Below are positions 61,377-64,000 of a DNA stretch of 64,000 nucleotides, piece by piece. Position numbers and translations under genes: made by a program. The DNA is from Zonotrichia leucophrys gambelii (taxonomy: Eukaryota > Chordata > Aves > Passeriformes > Passerellidae). The DNA lies in contig NC_088171.1 of the NCBI RefSeq assembly GCF_028769735.1, positions 59,778,216-59,842,215 on the forward strand, read 5' to 3'. Numbering within the stretch: the stretch's first letter is position 1; each line of letters begins with the position of its first letter. The notes under the pieces were generated by a model. That model was not told the origin of the DNA and ran no database searches. It saw only the letters and a list, made by a program, of their open reading frames with translations.

Positions 61377-64000
61377 CTTAAGATTCCCCTTTGTGGTAAA
61401 AGCTCTACCACAGATTGTGCAACCAAACGGTTTTTCACCGGTATGGGTGCGCTCGTGTATCTGCAGTGCACTTGCTGAGGAGAAGGTCTTCCCGCATGAC
61501 TGACAGTTGTGCTGCTTGGGAGTCCGGCGAGGGGGGGGTGCCAGCATAGGGGTGATCCCCGGACTCATCACTGTCTGTGGTGCAGCAGGAACCTGGATTC
61601 CAGCTGGAAGCGAGGGAACCTCACCCAAAGAGATCGGCTTGCTGTGACCATTCACTTCCATTTTGATCATGGTAGGTGCTGTACTGGTGACCAGGCTAGG
61701 AGTACTTTGGCTGGGACCTAGAGTAAAGTTGGGTTCAAATAACTGAGAAGGCAGCTCTTTTAATTTGTGCGTCAGTAAGTGCTGTTTTAAATTACCCATA
61801 GTGGAACACCCACGACTGCAGACTGTACAAACAAATGGACGTTCTTTAGTATGGCTGCGGTAGTGAATTTCCAATGCACTCTTACAAGCAAAAGGCTTGC
61901 CACAGATATTACAAACAGTACTTTTAAACTTACCACGTTCTCTGTTCAGGAACAGCAGACTAAAAGGAGCCTCCTCTTTGATGACCGGTCTTCCTGGGTT
62001 GGTGGATGTCAGGTCTAATGCGCCTCCATTTTCAGTTGTGGGTGGTGGACTGTCTGGCTTTTCTGTCTTTAATTGTATTTCTTGAGGCTCTTCCTGGTTA
62101 CTGAGACCGGGGGACTTTGATCTGAAACTTTCACTATTGCTATTCACAGGAGACAAAGCTTGCATGGAGGAAGAAGACTCTGACATTGCAGGGCTGCCTG
62201 CACTCTGGCTTTCAAGATCACCAACGGCTGATGAGGAGTCATTGCTCAAATGGTCACTTTCCCCTGATCCATTTTCTATGGATTTTAAACTGGTCAGCTG
62301 CTGACAGTTCATGACAGAATCAATCATTTTCATTTGATTCTCCAAAGCAGCAATACTGGAGATCACAGAAGGTGGTGAAGAAGGACATGACCCAGAGTAA
62401 GAGATGAGGGGTTTGGATGAATCACTTGCCGTGTCCTTTAGTTCCGGGTCCTCTTCCATAGAATTTTCATCAATGTCATCATCGAAGTTGCTCAGTGTGT
62501 CAACATTCTTCTCGTCATAGGAAAGCTCTGAGTCCATGGCATCCTGGAAGCCCTCTGGTAGTGGCGTGTTCGGAATTTGCCCACCCATATGCATACGAAT
62601 GTGCTGCTGAAGAACAACCGCGTTTGTAAATTTCTTCTGACAAATGGGACACGAGTGCTGTACTCTAAGTGGTGGCTTTGCTCGATGAACTCCAAAATGT
62701 GTTTTTAAATTGCCTTTTGTAGTAAAGGCACGTCCACAAATTTTGCATTTAAATGGTCTTTCTCCAGTATGTGTTCTGTAATGCATCTTGAGAGCGCTCT
62801 GACAACTAAGCACACGGTGACAAATGACACATTGATTCGGATCTGTCATCTTCTTATCAATGTTCTCCACTAGCTGTTGTAGTTTTGAGGTTTCTGATGT
62901 TTGCATAGAGTCTAGCAGACCACCAAATGGAAACTTTGCCTTAAACTGATCAGACACTGCTGGAAGCACAGGGTTTGGGAGGCTTGTTGCAACAGTGCTG
63001 TCTGTAACCACTGTAGGAATTGAAGATGTGGCAGCTGCAGAAACTTGCCCACCTGCAGAAAGGTCCCCAAGCCGTGTGCTTGTGGGCGGCAGAGTGACAG
63101 GTTCTGCCTTGGTCAGAGATGAGCCACTCTGAACGGGCTGCGGGGATTCAGCAGATGCTGGAACACCCGACTCAGAAGTGTTGAGGCTGGGGGATAGAGA
63201 AGTGCATTCACTGGAGGCGGGAGAAGGCCTCTGGGGTGACCTGCTCATAGGAGTGATACTTGGAGAGTCTCCGTAACTGTTCACACCAGGAATAGTGGGG
63301 GGCAGCTGGAGCCCGATGGAAGTCGGGACAGTTGGTAAAACAGGTTTACTATCTAACCACGTTGTGACCGGCTTCTCAGGGGGCAGCGACATCCCATACG
63401 GGATTCCAGAGCAAGTGGGCACATTGTCGAGGTATTCTGGAACAGGATAAGGGTTCATCTGAATATGAGGGTATTTCTCTTTATGCCTCTGAAAATGAAC
63501 TTTCAGGTTGCCCTTTGTGGAAAAGCGATTTCCACATATGTTACACTTAAAAGGTCTTTCGCCTGTATGCGAGCGGAGGTGAATCTGTAAAGCACTGTCA
63601 CTTCCAAAGACCTTGGCACAAAATCGGCATTTATGTTTAAAAAAGGGATCCTCGGAGCTTGACTTGGGTTCAAACACTGACACATTTGGTGGCTTTCCTT
63701 TGCGGTGCTTCATAAGGGCGGACAAAGGATCGAGCGCGTTAGCAGTTGCTGCGATGCTAACCAGCGGGTTGGGGAAGATCACGCTATTTGATGAAGTCTG
63801 AGGTAGAAGTGGGTTTGGCAGGCTGGATACTGAGGTGAGGCTTCCATGTCCTATTGAAGGTGGAGTCGAAGCGTTCTGGGGCTGCGAAGCACTGTTAGGA
63901 GCATTTGACACAGAAACGGGAGTTATGGATGTAATCGCGTTCGAGGAGGAAGGTACACCTGATTCAGGCAGGGCAGAAGAACCACTGCCGGATATATTGG
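61377..64000 (-). CDS. SALL3: SALL3 large central coding exon, partial at window edge (C2H2 zinc-finger clusters)
   Basis: This is the large central exon of SALL3, open from the window edge in the frame whose first complete codon ends at 63996. It codes for about 874 residues here, and the N-terminus (repressor motif, Gln-rich region) lies off the window. A GTG at 63911 is an internal valine, not a start. Visible C2H2 fingers are a pair at 63629-63483, a pair plus a third finger at 62831-62589, a pair at 61913-61767, and a final pair beginning at 61505 that is split by the intron. Cysteine/histidine spacing and [12 protein letters not shown] linkers are intact. Ser/Pro-rich linkers and an acidic stretch ([15 protein letters not shown]) separate the clusters. 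The exon ends AAG then GTAAGA (donor at 61376). In SALL4 the equivalent of the last pair binds AT-rich DNA; the same role here is inference. Confidence 0.97.

Noticed and set aside
63909..63911. GTG as a possible start for the SALL3 frame
   Set aside because: The frame is open with SALL-like sequence up to the window edge, and the GTG aligns as an internal residue of the large exon.
1..64000. CRISPR arrays, tRNA or rRNA genes
   Set aside because: No regularly spaced direct repeats with unique spacers, and no cloverleaf-type or rRNA sequence seen on either strand.

Overview
The window is animal nuclear DNA, almost certainly from a bird and probably a songbird. The evidence is its low gene density with long introns, CR1 LINE fragments in both orientations, avian-type endogenous-retrovirus LTRs, simple repeats and one sharp CpG island. 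The bird call rests on recognising CR1 and LTR sequence by eye, and the species cannot be named. No bacterial-type features are present: no operons, CRISPR arrays or ribosome-binding sites.

Two protein-coding genes are supported, both on the minus strand. At the right edge (59959-64000) lie the 3' part of the large central exon and the last exon of SALL3, a spalt-like multi-zinc-finger transcription factor. The N-terminal part of the gene is off the window. At the left (1925-18078) are the first two coding exons of ATP9B, a P4-type ATPase of the trans-Golgi. They are separated by a 15.9-kb intron, and the rest of that gene runs off the left edge. Exon 1 sits in a CpG island (about 17480-18300). 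Its start codon overlaps a TISU/YY1-like motif, and CRE-like and GC-box sites lie just upstream. The order and orientation SALL3 then ATP9B match human 18q23, from memory of that map.

Between the genes (18.1-59.0 kb) is about 41 kb with no supportable gene. It holds CR1 copies, a 380-bp solo LTR nested inside one of them with a visible target-site duplication, and two weaker LTR candidates. It also holds an old MIR/CORE-SINE-like fragment and a 336-bp CCTT array. The rest is AT-rich sequence that may include SALL3 regulatory DNA. ATP9B intron 1 contains a long degenerate CR1 interrupted by a TA microsatellite, a reverse-orientation LTR, a possible hAT MITE and several A/C-rich tracts.

I found no previously undescribed system. 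The best leads are the ATP9B promoter and initiator architecture, the nested LTR, the ancient SINE in the SALL3-ATP9B interval, and a strand bias in A/C-rich tracts.
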